From Hysterium pulicare CBS 123377 (taxonomy: Eukaryota; Ascomycota; Dothideomycetes; Hysteriales; Hysteriaceae), in assembly GCA_000467715.1 (NCBI GenBank), contig AJFK01000116.1, forward strand, positions 1 to 64,000: a stretch of 64,000 nucleotides of DNA, given 5' to 3'. This document shows, one piece after another, positions 21,543 through 33,987 of this stretch. The notes beneath the pieces were generated by a model that was not told where the DNA came from, ran no database searches, and worked only from the letters and a program-made list of their open reading frames with translations. A program made the translations under genes and the position numbers. Position 1 is the first letter of the stretch; each line of letters begins with the position of its first letter.

Positions 21543-22994
21543 ATGTCTCGTCACCCCGTCCCCTCCTCCTCCCAACTTCCCTCAGACACCCGCTCCGTCC
21601 ACTTCTCCACCCCTTCACCCGTCTCCTCCGCCTCTCTCATCGACCCGACAACCGAGGGCACCGCAGTAGAGAAGAAGCGCGGAATGACGGCTGATCCGAA
21701 TGTCGATGAAAACGATACCTCGCGAACAGGTACGAAGCGAAAGCGATGCACGACTCCCATGGAAACCGGGAAAACAAACGACGACGTTACTCCCAACTCT
21801 CCCCAAGCCCAAACACCCGCCAGCCAAATCTTCCCCTCATCACCTCCAACACCAGACCAGCGAGACAAGGCAAAATCTCTACACGAAACCCATCCCCCAG
21901 TCCCACCCGAATTCGCCCACCTAATCGACCACCCCACAACCATAAACCGCAACCGCTCCGCCAACGAACGCTCCGCAATAGCCCACCTCCCACCCAACTA
22001 CCGCACCTTCACCGCCTACCACCTCCCCACACCGCCCCCCAACACGCCCTTCGCCGAATGGTCCGAATCGCTGACGACGACTCTCGACGCCGCCGCAGAC
22101 GCGGCAGCGCGCTCTGAAACGCCTCTCGACGGAACGCTGGCGCGACATGCGGCGTTCGTGGCGGAGAGAGAGAAGGCGACGAAGGAGGAGACGCTGAGGC
22201 GGCGGAAAGAGACGTTGCGGGATCTGGAGGGGAGGCAGAGGAGCGCCATGTTGCGGATTGAAGAGGAAGAGGAGATACGGCGCGCGGAGCCACTGTGGCA
22301 GGCGAAGTACTCTCGGGAGACCTACCACAACCGCACGAGACCTGAGGCGGAAGATGGACATGAAGTCGCGGAGAAGCCCATTGCAGAGCTGCGCAGGAGC
22401 GGGGCTGTCAGGAGAAGAGGAAGCAATGGCGATCGGCCTCGCGTCTCCCCGGGGGAGCGCGTCTCTCCGGGCGAAAGCGCCTGTAGCTCGGGCGAGAAAT
22501 TGGAGAGGGTCGAGGATAGGGAGTATATCAACCAAGACGTGCAACGGCTGGAGAGGAGCAGTCGATACGATACCCCAACCGCCTCTCCTCTCTACAAGAA
22601 CGCGCACACTCCCAACGTTTCCAGGACTTCCCTTCTACCCACCACCACCACGGCTGTCAACGAGTCCTCGGTCCCAGGAAGAAGTGAAGCAGCGGGTCGA
22701 GTTCGATCGGGAGAGCCGCGCATCCGAGAAGTCAAGCGTGGGAGTCCGAGGCTTTGTCCTGAGATCACGAATGTGAATGAGAGTGGGAGTAGTCTTCGGA
22801 TTAGCCATGAGGCGGAGGAAGTGAAGGCTGAGTCGCAGAACGGTGCTGAGAACAGTGCCGACGACGCTGTGGAGGAGAAAGACAAGAGTTGGATTAAGAG
22901 ATCTTGGAAGAAATTAAAGAGGATAGTATGTTTTGGGAAGTCCAAGAAACGTATGCCGAAGTCGTACATTGACTTGCCGGGAGGGGAGTCGTAG
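21543..22994 (+). CDS. Unidentified disordered protein with a central charged coiled-coil
   Basis: One exon of 483 residues; the ATG sits in a good fungal context (aaaaatgtc) after a CT-rich leader. Residues 1-130 are Ser/Thr/Pro-rich and disordered. Residues ~130-185 form a more conserved-looking block (LPPNYRTFTAYHLPTPPPNTPF, AEWSESL). Residues ~195-250 are a strongly charged helix, probably a coiled coil (REKATKEETLRRRKETLRDL...RIEEEEEIRRAEPLW). A second disordered Ser/Arg-rich region follows, and the C-terminus is short and very basic (WIKRSWKKLKRIVCFGKSKKR), possibly membrane- or nucleic-acid-binding. Codon third positions are GC-rich through the middle, supporting coding. I recognise no family. 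Confidence 0.7.
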   Translation: MSRHPVPSSSQLPSDTRSVHFSTPSPVSSASLIDPTTEGTAVEKKRGMTADPNVDENDTSRTGTKRKRCTTPMETGKTNDDVTPNSPQAQTPASQIFPSSPPTPDQRDKAKSLHETHPPVPPEFAHLIDHPTTINRNRSANERSAIAHLPPNYRTFTAYHLPTPPPNTPFAEWSESLTTTLDAAADAAARSETPLDGTLARHAAFVAEREKATKEETLRRRKETLRDLEGRQRSAMLRIEEEEEIRRAEPLWQAKYSRETYHNRTRPEAEDGHEVAEKPIAELRRSGAVRRRGSNGDRPRVSPGERVSPGESACSSGEKLERVEDREYINQDVQRLERSSRYDTPTASPLYKNAHTPNVSRTSLLPTTTTAVNESSVPGRSEAAGRVRSGEPRIREVKRGSPRLCPEITNVNESGSSLRISHEAEEVKAESQNGAENSADDAVEEKDKSWIKRSWKKLKRIVCFGKSKKRMPKSYIDLPGGES

Positions 22995-23333
22995 GTGAGG
23001 GGAAAGGGGGTGCATAGGTATATGTTTGGGCGTGTCGCACGATGTAATTCTTGAAATTGAACTTGCAGTAGATACGGCGTTAGCTTTCTATAACGTATAA
23101 TCAGTGCGCTGAGATTACAAAACATACCGCCCATAGTTTGATCCAAACCATCCAAAGAGGTATCTCATGCCATCGTAGTTACCGAAATTCCCAGGCATGT
23201 CCTACCAGCGCCATGAATACCTCTAGCTCCTCCAAAGCCTGGAGCCTAAAATTGCTACCTTAGATCCAAAGCATATAGACAAGGACTTAAACAACAATGT
23301 CCCCAACACAATCCATTACCCGCCACAATCATA

Positions 23334-26281
23334 TCATTGATACCACTCATTTTCGTTATACGACCCAATAGCACCACCATACCCATTCAGTCCATTCAAT
23401 CCGTTTACACCGTTCACACCATTCATACCATTAGTATTCCCATTCATAGGGGAAGCCGTAAACCCATTGCCTGGGCTTCCAATATTACTCTGCGTCGAAG
23501 CATTCAGCCAAGCCAGATCCGATTCCGTCAAGTTCCAGTTATCAAAGCCCATAGCAAGCTGCGATTGATCGTGCAACCACCAATCCTGCCCTTCGCGAAT
23601 GAGTTGGTCGACACCGCCAAAGAGCTGCGAGGGGGAGGCGCCAGCGGAGTTGTTCGTTGAGTCGAAGGATTCGCGGGCGGTTCGGCTTGAGGGAGTGGTA
23701 ACGTTCTCGGAAGGATGGCGCTGATGACGAGGGAAGGAAATCGAGCTCGCATCGTTCGGCGGCAATGATCGATTTTCTGAAACACGACGTAGGACATCCG
23801 AGTTGAGTGAGGAGATTGGAACACCTTGTTCTCGGAAAAAGGTCGTGGCCGAATTAGGCACGACCGTCACGGAGTAGGGAGGACGAGAGGCAGGTGTTTG
23901 TTGTTGATCTTGAACTGCTTCAAGTTGGTTGGTCGATGTTTTAGAAGCGTTGATGTCGCCGTATGAGCCGAACCACTTCGTGTCGGTACGGCCAAGAACT
24001 GTAGCCGCTTCTTCTGGGAGTTCAACTTTCCACTTCTTGGCAAGAACACTGAGGATACCTAGGGTTCTTCGAGCGCAGAGCCACCCTTCCGCGATCTCCT
24101 CTAGGTGCTTTACCCCGTGAATGATATCTCTTCGCGCGTTCTTGTCCGGCAAATTCAGCAGGTGTATGGTACAAGCAGAATGTGCTATGTATACGGCGAT
24201 GTTGCAGATCTGTCGTAACCCATGGGAACGCTTATATAATCGAAGTAGCTTAGATATCATAGCAGCCGCTTGTGTGCATAGCTTTCGTGGCGATACATGT
24301 GCTGGGAGGGGAGAGGTAGCTTGGTTATATTTCAAGAAAGGCCTGAACAGATGAATGTAGAGGAGTTGGAAAAACATGCTAGATCATATAGTTAGCCACA
24401 AGCCCTCAGTGCAGATAGAATTTCGACTCACTGCATCACAAGCATGCTAGGCAAACCGCCTTCCTTCGGTTCTAATTCCTTGGGGAGATCCCTTCTCCAC
24501 GACTCTAATCTTTGGTGAATCTCGCTGAGTTTTTTGAGTTCGGCTTGCTTCCCTTTAGCTTTGTCCATATCGATCGGATTGTAAAAGGCTGTCATGAGGT
24601 CACTGCTGATCTCGCACAGGCGGGAAATTTGTCGTGCCACCTAAGTAACAGTCAGTAGCTATGCGTGGAAGCCTGATACACAATTAAGGTTAGGTGATGG
24701 TATCCACTTACAGTTCGTGTTCTTGACGGTTGTGCATGCGCTTGACTAAAGCCGGAGTCTGTGTACGCAGACCATATATCGGCTTCTTCGACAGGAAATA
24801 CTTCAAATTTGGGCACTGTGATTATTGAGGTGGGTAGTTGTGGGAGACGGCCGAGATAATTTGACCAGCACCTATCGAGGCTGTCAGTAAGTCCTCGATT
24901 GGATGGGACCTTGTGGCGCCGGCAGTAGAAAGAATTGGGGACGTAATGAAAGGAATAAGGTCGCTAACTTATCAAACAAGAAACATCCCCAGAATGTAAT
25001 CCTCCGAGCATCTTCCTCGGTCTCGTCGAGCGTGCCTTTCTCATGGGCAATGCCACCAGAATCCAAATTCAAACCAAGATCACAAGCCATTCGGAAACTC
25101 ATACCACTGTATACCCAACCTTTAGCTTCTCGGCCACAGCCTGCTTCTCGTACAGACATGAGTGCCAGGGCCTGAACTGTTTCAAGTTGTCAACATTCCG
25201 ATGATCCAATTGGATCAAGGAAACATACCCGTTGTCATCTTGGGAACCTCATGTAAGTCCCCCTCTAATATCAGTCTCTTCGCCTCCTTGAAGAAGTGAT
25301 CTCCCGCCGTAGCAGAGTCCTCTTTCACGGCCCTTGACCCCGGCCATGACGTGAAATGACAACCTAAAGCAAGCATCGCATTGACCAACAGCGGAGTACA
25401 ATATTCGACCTTCCGTCTCGAACCCGGGGGTGGTTTTCCTAATAAGAAGTCTCGGTAAAAGAGGCTTTTCGAGAGCGTAGTGAAGAAGGTATAATGCCAA
25501 CAAAAATACATGTTCATAAGGTGTAAAATGAGTTCTGGGTCTGAGGTCACGGTCGTCCAAGATGTGATGGGGTCGTCCTGTTGTAGGTATTGTTCATTGT
25601 TCGATAGAGATACAGGGGTACCTGCGCGGTCTGATGCTGCGCCCAGATATATCAGATTTGATGTACCTCCAATGTAGCGTGTTGAGCCATCTTCTAGCAT
25701 CAGCTCTCCCATCTTTCCCGACAGATGTGATTCGAAAGTCGGAGTTGGATGCGCCGCCAAGGGCGACATAGGCTCATCCTCTTCCTCCTCCCCATTTTCC
25801 CTTGCGATTATGTTCTCAGCCACGGTATCAAGGCTCTCGCATGTCCGAATCTGTTGCACGAGGCCCAAGACCTCGTCTTCGGGGTAGTTCAATATGGCTT
25901 GTACAAGGGTCTGGAGGGTCGAGTTCCGGGTTTTCAAGTTATCGATATCCTTCTTGTAGACGCCCTTCCTTCGATGGTCCGAGTTCGGATCGTACACGCA
26001 TTCGGTATTGTACACGGCGGCGCAAGCGGAACACGAGGGCGTGGAGCCATCACACTGCAGCTCTATTAGTGCCTATGATGTCGATGCTATGGCAGTGGTG
26101 AATTGAGGCGGATGATGCTCACCTTGGACTTGCGCTTCCTGCAGGGGACACATGCACTAGAGATACACCTTCGCTTCTTCATGCCATCGTCGACACTGTC
26201 CTTCTTCGACTTCCTCCGTGCCTTCGGAGTTCCCTCGGCGGGTGCATCGTGGTGGGCTTCGGTTTTCAGGGCCGTGTCCAT
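23334..26281 (-). CDS. nirA-type Zn2Cys6 transcription factor
   Basis: Six exons (26123-26281, 25229-26054, 24969-25176, 24712-24871, 24432-24640, 23334-24378) join in frame to 868 residues. A basic N-terminus precedes a Zn2Cys6 binuclear cluster at residues 44-72 with exact spacing (C44, C47, C54, C61, C64, C72); the first intron splits it after CRKRKSK. A linker and dimerisation stretch follows (DPNSDHRRKGVYKKDIDNLKT), then the fungal_trans domain with hallmarks TTVQALALMS, ITFWGCFLFDK joined to CWSNYLGRLPQL, and MFFQLLYIHLFRPFL. The tail is Asn/Gly/Met-rich with NGVNG/NGLNG repeats. The DNA-binding and linker region resembles proteins commonly annotated as NirA-like, but NirA itself need not be the orthologue: no nitrate-assimilation genes are nearby. 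One donor is the less common GTTAGC. The start could lie further upstream if there is a 5' exon. Confidence 0.9.
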
Positions 26282-27268
26282 GCCCGCGGAGGTGAGTGGA
26301 GGGGCAGTCTACAGCAGCGCAGGGTCAGATGGAGAAGGGCGGAGCGTCTGTCAGTCGAGAATGGCGTGTTCGACCGTAGACATGCTGACGATGAATGTCT
26401 GCATCTGCAGCTGCAAGGGCTCCTGTGTAGGTGGTAGAGATGGATGGCTTGGTCCGCTGCGATGATTGGGTGGTGGCGGGCTCTTATCGCGCGATGGACG
26501 AGCAGCGGAGAATACTTCTATGGCGCGAGACAGCAGCAAAGGCAGAAAAATGTGACTGGGGCATGGGGCCTAGCAGACCAGTCGCTTTTCCACATTCCAT
26601 TTGACGGCTAGAAAACTGAGCAGAGGTTGGCCCCCGGTGAGAGTGCAAATGCCTAGTACTTTTACCACATCTGGTCCAGCCCATTTGACCTCTGCGACGA
26701 TTGGGAAAAGCCGTAGAATGTATCATCCCGATCGCAATACTGAGCTCTGCGCCACTCGACCAGGCACGCTTGCCGCCGAGTCCTGTGTCCAACATCTCAT
26801 TGCTCCGAATGCCATATTCGAGCATCTGAAAGGCGTTTCTTGTCCTGGCCAATCACGCAAGATGGATTAGCCTGGAATTTTGCTGACATATCGGATTTCA
26901 CCCCACACTACTACCCCACATCTGCACCATCGCTGAAGCAGAAAACTTTTATTGGAATTGACTGTCTCCGTGAAAATAAGTATCCCTATACTCAGCCATG
27001 GAAAAGTGAGGAAGGGGAAAAAGCATATGCCGAAAGATAGTCTGAGACCATTGCCAGTTGAAAAGCAAAGCTCCTGAATAACAGCCAATCCATCCATCCA
27101 TTGGCCAAAGCAGTGTCCCAAAGAAAATACCATATCGCCACCCTTTAGATCTGAGCAGAGGGAAAGAAGAAAAGAAGACCAGTGCTGTCTGCAAAGCCCA
27201 AACGCCGTGTCCTTGAACCGTATAATCAAAATGCCATGGAGACTCCTCCTTGTAGATAGTCCGCAGAC
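26282..27268. other. Intergenic between the Zn2Cys6 gene and the SNF2 gene
   Basis: This holds the upstream region of the Zn2Cys6 gene (- strand) and the 3' flank of the SNF2 gene. ORFs of up to 122 codons appear on both strands but overlap and look random. A possible acceptor (CTGTAG) lies ~30 bases before the regulator's ATG on its strand, so a 5' UTR intron is possible. Confidence 0.45.
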
Positions 27269-30200
27269 TCACGGCTCATCCGCGTAGTTCTCGTCGTCAG
27301 GCATCGCCGTGAACCCGCCACGCATATTCTGTGGTGGATCTTCGACAAGAATAAAGGGCTGTCCGTCTTCCGTCTCTGCAAGCGGACCGAAGAGGCGCAA
27401 CAGGTCCCTGATACTCATCCTGCGACTGCATTAGCTCTGGCATAGGAAAATAGGGGTCAAGAGGCCCATACCTCTGCTTGAACCTAGTCCCATCATCCTC
27501 CATAACCTCGTCAATTTCCTTTTGCTTCTTCTCTTGCATCTTGATCAATTTCTCATCAACCGTGTTCTTCACGCAGAGACGAGTCATGAATGTCGTATCT
27601 GCCTGGCCGATACGGTATACACGACAAAAGGCCTGCTGCTCCGTTGCGTGATTCCACCAAGGATCAATCACAATGACGCGTGAGGCCATGGTCAAGTTAA
27701 GCCCGAGGCCTCCGCATCTGAGTGAAGCTAATAGGATCCTCGTGTCATCGTTCTCGGCAAACCGCTCGATTGCCTTATCGCGAGAGCTGAAGCTCATTTT
27801 ACCATGATACTACAATTTGTCAGTTATTTCCCTTTCGTATATGTGGAGTGTCAGGTCAAGGAGAACTCACATCCTCGCATACCCATCCTTCTTCATGACA
27901 CATCTTGTTCAGGATACGGATCATAGCTAGAAACTGAGTATAGATGATGATTTTGACGTCGGGAGTTTCTTCCAACCAATTCAAGATCTGTGCTTTGATT
28001 GCCAGCGTCTTTGCACTGGGGAGTACAGGGCCATCCAGCTGAATCCAATTTTCATCGAGATCCTCTCGGTCCAGTCTGTTCCTGGCCTTTTGCCTCTGTT
28101 TCTGCTTCTTCCGCCGGGTCTGGCTACTGGTTTCTGATCCCTGTGAGTCCTCTAGATCGTCGTGTTCATCTTCGCAAGGATGACTATAGGTGTACGTCCT
28201 GCCACACAACTTGCATGAGGCATGTTCCCTATCGCTTTCAGCGGCATTCATTGACAAATCCTCAATGCATTTATGACAATAGATATGATGGCATGAGGTA
28301 ATCCAGGGCTCGACTGGAGGGGTTTTATCGCAATATCCGCATTTAGTCTTCTTCTTGATGTCCTCCCAGGTCTCACCTGTAGTGATAGTCTTGAGGTACT
28401 GACCGAAATCGTAGGTTTTCCCGAATGTTTGACCGTCGTTTGTTCGGCCTGCGTGCTGGTCTTCGATGTCAGCCACTTCATCCGACGGAACCAGGCCTAT
28501 ATCTTCCGCAGAGGGTCCTGTAATGGGCTCTTCATCATCCTGGTACTGTTCAGCCGTAGTGTCGTGAGACTCGGAGCCGCCTCTAGAGCTCTTGAGCTTT
28601 TTCTTAGCTACCTCAGCGAGCTGCTTACGGATAGCGATGATTTGGCGACCACGGGCCGAGTCTGTTGTGGTAGTTTCCCTCTCAGTGATTTCGCGGATTC
28701 TCTCCACATCCTCCTGCTCGAGCAGATCTTTCATGACGAATTGAAGCATGAGGATGTGTGCAGCCATTTGGCGGAGTCTCAATAGCAGTCTATCAGCGGA
28801 GTGGTTAGCTCTTGGAACTCGGTATCAAATAGCAACACTTACACCATGACATTGCTGTATGATTTGTCCAACTCGCCTCGAGCAGAGTACTCGTTGATTT
28901 TTCGGACGAAACGATTGTGAACGATGTCGTAGATACTTCTCTCCACGTCGTTAAATCCACACCAATGAACCATAGCAGTGGCCTTCGGAAGTATGAGTAT
29001 CGGCAGTCCGAACATGATGTCCTTGTGCGTTCGCCGAATCATGAACTGGTTTAGACGCACAAGCAGTCGTTCAGCTGCCTCCGGACTGGTGCCGCAATAA
29101 TTGTGCTTGAAGATCCTGAAGCTTCCAGTGTAAGGAACACCTATGAATTTGAAGTATGGATAGAGCTCCGTAAGAGTGTTAAGAACGGGCGTGCCACTCA
29201 AGGCCCACTTGTGCTTCGCCATCAGGCCTCGACAGGCAATAGAGGTGCGGCTGAGATGATTCTTGATAATCTGAGCTTCATCCAGGACAACACGGTGAAA
29301 TATCATCCTGTGCAAAACACCTCTGTGTTCCTCAAACATCTTTGCCCACCAAGCCTGCTTCTCTTGTACGGTCAGTAGTGTAGCTGGAGGCTTAGTTTTT
29401 GGATACGACCGCATAACTTCGTTGTACGTCGTGAGGATCACGTCGTGTTGCTGAAGAATAGTGTAGTCGATGTTTGACTGAATCCTTGAGCCTGAAGAGT
29501 ACCTGATGATGCTCAAACCGGGTTTGGTATCTGTGTGCTTAATGATTTCTTTTTCCCACTGAGAGAGGAGAACTGGACTCGCAACTAGTAAAGTGGCTCG
29601 GATTGGTTCGTGTTTCGAAGGTCTGCCATTGACTATGTTCGCCAACATCATGAGCGTCTTGCCCAAGCCCATTTGATCAGCTACCAAGCCTCCACGAGGT
29701 TCCTCTTCTGCATTCTCTCTCCGACGCATGAACGCGCTGCCAAGGAGCTGATACGGCTTTAAAGATGTCTGCATTCCTTTAACGAGCCACAAGCCATTAT
29801 CGGCTTTGACACTTCCGCGGCCAGTAAAATCTTTGGTAGCAGCCAGTAGAACAGCTACGTCTGTCTTCGCGGATTTCTGATGTTCCAAAGGAACGCTGGC
29901 AATTAGTTCCTTTAATGCTTGGTCCTTTCGAGCAGCCGCAAACGTAGGTTGATCTACCGTATTGTTGTCCACAGCTTGATCGTGGAATACGTTACTCGTG
30001 AAGAGAGAGCCGATGTCAAGCAAACTTCTTTCTTTCTTCCTAGATCCACGACCCTTCTTGACACCTTTAGCACGTGATTTTCCGGAGGCTTTGGGTTTAG
30101 CGGTCTTGCCTCCCTTCGTCTTACTCGCTTTGGGTTTTGCTGCCTTTTCTTTCCCCTTTGCGCTTGGTTGTGCCCGTTCAGACCGTCTCTTCTTGCTCTG

Positions 30201-31448
30201 TGGCATGTCTTCATCAGCTTCGAAGCCAACTCTCATGCTCTGCCTCAGAGCTTCATTCAAGCTCATTGACTTCGGCGTCTTTGTAGGGAGCATTGCCCGG
30301 GCGCGCTTTCTGGTCGATTGCACATCGGAATCCAACGAGTCTTCCTCTTCCTCTTCCTCTTCCTCGCCAAAGGCATTGGTGCGACGCAGGTTAGGAGTGT
30401 AAGCGTGAACGTCTTCTCCTTGCTCTTCTTCGAGATCGTCGCCGTGGAAAATAACAGGCTGAGCAGTATGTCCCCCATCCTCGGCTGCTTCCTCCCTTGC
30501 CCTACGTTTGTCTTGCTCATACTTCTTCTTTCGGGCGTCTTCCGCGCTCTGGATTTTCATCCACTCAATATCTTCGGAGAAATTGAGTTTCTTATTTTGC
30601 ATCTTAATATTGTCGAACTTCTTCTTGTGCTCCTTGAACTTAGCAAGAGCCTGTTCGTGCGCTCTCTCATCAGCGTCTTGCGCCTCAGAATTACCATTCT
30701 GCGCGGCGTCGGCTGGAGTTGACGCTTGAGCGCCATAGGATCTTGAGGGCTTTTGGGTCTTTTGCAATTTTTGCAGCTTTCTGAGTTTGTCCAACATGCT
30801 TGCGCCAGGATGGGTTTTCCGGGTCGGCTTCGGAACACTTTCGCCCGATTCATCCAATGGGGTACCGGTTTCGCCGGTTGTCAAGACGCGAATTAGCTGT
30901 TCATCAGATCTTGGATGCCCGATTTCAGGATGGTTATTACGATGGCTTGACGGCCCATTCATCATCATAGCATCATACTGCATGACAGGACTGTTGACGA
31001 CTGGCGTAGGAAAATAGACTGGAGGTTGCTGGGCTTGTGGAGCCTGAGGAACCTCGGTATCAAAGGTAAAGTTTGGAGAATAATCCTTAACAAAGAGAGA
31101 CGAAGAGTCCTCATATTGACCGCCATTTTGGTCGTAAGAGACATCGACGCCGTTATAAGTGGTATCAGTTCCGTCAACTTCCATAGGATCGTGTCCAAAA
31201 AACTCCGCGATTCCATTGATTGCGTCATCGCTAGTCTCCCGATGCTGGTCAGTGCTCTTGGAGTCATCAAAGTCGTTGAACATCGAAGAGCTTTCTGCAA
31301 TTGGAGTTTCTCCGTTGCCATGAACAGTGTCATTCTGGAATTCGTTGAAGTCGATGTCTTGGTTATGGTCTGGCAATCTCTGAGTGCCTAAGAGATCATT
31401 CATGTCACTGTCGACTTGGGCACTGGGATCCGGCTCGGGTGAAGACAT
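27269..31448 (-). CDS. SNF2-family DNA translocase with an embedded RING finger
   Basis: Four exons (28843-31448, 27871-28789, 27472-27809, 27269-27425) give 1339 residues. Residues 1-540 are acidic and disordered with basic nuclear-signal patches. The ATPase shows motif I DQMGLGKT near 588, motif II DEAQ near 721 and a C-terminal lobe ending in QQAFCRVYRIGQ near 1234. A C3HC4 RING (CGYC...CHHIYCHKCIE...CKLC) near 1017-1066 sits between the two lobes, the architecture of the Rad5/Rad16/ULS1 group, so a ubiquitin- or SUMO-linked role in replication stress or chromatin is likely. I see no HIRAN domain, which argues against Rad5 itself. The last intron was placed because the frame after it gives RMSIRDLLRLFG and then FILVED, the usual C-terminal ending, whereas reading through does not. 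Family is secure, orthology is not. Confidence 0.93.
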
Positions 31449-33987
31449 GTTCGCTGTAAAGTTTGGATCAAACCACGTCCAGCGATGAATGATCGTTAAC
31501 TAACCAAACCAGTTAGTAAAGTTTAGCGGCAACAGCAAGAAAGGCCAGGAGAAACGGAGGATGCGGGAGGCGTGGGGACATATGATTATGGTGGAATGCA
31601 ATGTAGATGCAGTCAAGAGGGTAAAATGGTTGGATGAAGTAAGAAAAGAGTAAGGGGGCACGAGGGAGATGTGATAGAGGAGTGAACTCAAGGGTTGGAG
31701 AGGACGGCGAGGAGAGGTCCAGATGATCTACGAAGTGAACTTATGTGGTGGGTAAAGGAGAAAAAGATAGCATTGCACATAGGAACTCATCGAAGTGCTC
31801 ACCGTTGCAGATGCTGACCTATAGTGAAGACAGTATCTGTGTGATGTTGTTAGGGACGGATGGGCTGATGTGAAGAGCTTGAAGATAAGGAGGAGGTGTT
31901 GACTTGAGTGTTAAAGCTCAATGAAGCAAAAGTATGAAGTAGTGACGGCGATATGTCGTAGATAGAGGAGGGAAAGAAGAAGAGTTTGGGAGAGACGTAC
32001 CGTAGGTGTCTTCTTGTTGCATGTAGAGATTGAAACGTGTATGATGTAACTCGAAGAAAGTCTCCAGCGGGCGAGTGTAGTAGAAGGATACTACGAGAAA
32101 AGCGTAGTTTGAGAGAAGCGGTAGCCAATGCCTCAGACTGAAAGTCGTGTTGATGTAGTAGAGGGTAGGAAGACTTGAAAAGGTAATACTGGAAGGAGAA
32201 CGTGGTGAGAAATAGATGTGGAGGCGCTGGGCTAGGAGTGGCTCAAGGTAAGAGAGAAGTCTCTTAAGAGCAACCGAGTGAAGAAGTAAGTATGGAGGGA
32301 AAAGGTCGGGGCAATGATGGGTGAGGGTGTTGGAATGGCTGTGTTGTGAAGTAAGTGCAGAGAGGAGATTCTCATCCCAACCACTTATTGAAAAGTGACA
32401 GATTTCCCACTAGAGAAAGTTAGGTGAAAAGGCGTCGTTGAAGGATGCCGAATGGAGAGGATCTGTCCCCGAAAGCCTTTTAGAATTGCTAGCTTCCGTT
32501 TGATGGTGGAAGTAAAGTGAAGAGGTACCGGTGGGGAGTGAAGATGTTGCAAACCTTGTTTCCAGAGACCAATCTCAAGGGTGATAGAAAGCGACTGTTT
32601 CTTATAGTAGACGATGATGAGGCGTAAACGAGTTGGAAAGAGAGTGTGGATGGGAAGTTTCGTCCCCAACTGAAAGGTGAAGAAGACCTATGTTTGATGG
32701 AGACGATGTTAACTTTAGGAGTATTGGGAACGATATATGCATGAATGGTGGAAAACGCCCAGCTAGGAGAAAGATAGGTAAGGGCACCTCTTAACGGGCG
32801 AGAAATGTGGGAATGTTCGAAACTTTTGCGGCTTCTGTTGGTAGACTATGCGGCTCCGTACAGTGCAACGATATCCTAAAGGGAAGGTCAGGTTCGCAAA
32901 ACGATTTTGTTCACTGTCATTGCCGATCTCTAAAGGCACTGCCGAAGATGAGACTTGGGTCATGTCCTTTAACTTTGAAGATGTATCATGTGTCATGTCA
33001 AGCGACCTGAAAATGTCCACCCTCCATGACAAACTTTTCCAGAAGAATCTTGCAGTGATAGGCATCTCATAAGATGATAGATATAGCCGAGCCGCCTTGG
33101 AGATTTCGAGAGACAGGTATCAGGAGCTCCATTGTCCGAATACGTCCTGGGTAACTCGTCTCCAGCTGGGCACAAAGAGATGGGTATCTCCAGGCAAATT
33201 ATTCCACGTCGTCGGACATAGCAAGCTGTGGAAAAGGCCTCGTCAACGCTATTAGGAAAGGGACGGCTGATTGACGACCTCTGTCTAACAAGAGACAGTT
33301 GGAATCCCACTGCATATTCACCGCCGCAGAGTTGCGACCGACCAGCCACTGACCCAGGTAGCAAAGCACCTAAGGTCCGTAGAAAGTCGTTCAGAACTAT
33401 TACCTACACATATGTGTTGGAATCTTCGCCATGCTTCTTCAATGGATTAGCCAAGCAACAAATGCATTCTTTCTGAGTTCTTACCTGACATACAAGTTTC
33501 TGCTCGCAGATTCAGGAGCTGATCTGCTACTAAAGGGTGAGTTGTAGGTTAAGCAGATGGCAGGTCGTCGGCTTTTGCTCAGGCCCTGGCTTTCGGCTAA
33601 ACCCCGGATGGGCCCCTATAAGCTAATCCACGAGTCCAATTCATACTGTTCATGAAGAATAAATAAACATTGAGGATTATAATACCACGCTAAACTGATC
33701 ACTCCGGCAATTTCGCTATGGTTGAGAAAAGCTCACGGGATACATATACAGTAAGAAAAATGCCCTTGGAAAACCCAAACCTGACTAGTAAAACAACCCT
33801 CCCGAAACGAATGGCAGAGCAACCTTTCAAGCCTTTTGCTTTTGAAATTCACTGTACTACAAGGGTATCTGGAAAAACACCATCGTGATAGAGTATCCAG
33901 TTGCCCGGAGGATTGAATAGAATCTTTACCTAGAACGCCAGACTTCGAAGTCATGAGAGGTAGAAAGGAAAATTTTGGGAGCCACTT
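31449..33987. other. Long intergenic stretch with a C-poor, purine-rich + strand
   Basis: About 2.5 kb between the SNF2 start and the 3' end of the Ca2+/H+ exchanger. From ~31550 to ~32800 the + strand is markedly C-poor and rich in G and A (C is about 9% in five 60-base lines counted), so the strand reading into the SNF2 gene is CT-rich. This fits a long 5' leader or promoter. From 32.9 to 33.5 kb the composition is normal and ORFs up to 123 codons occur without recognisable homology. No gene is called. Confidence 0.55.

Noticed and set aside
26484-26852. 122-codon ORF on - upstream of the Zn2Cys6 gene
   Set aside because: Met/Ser/Arg-rich random composition and no motif; more likely leader sequence of the regulator.
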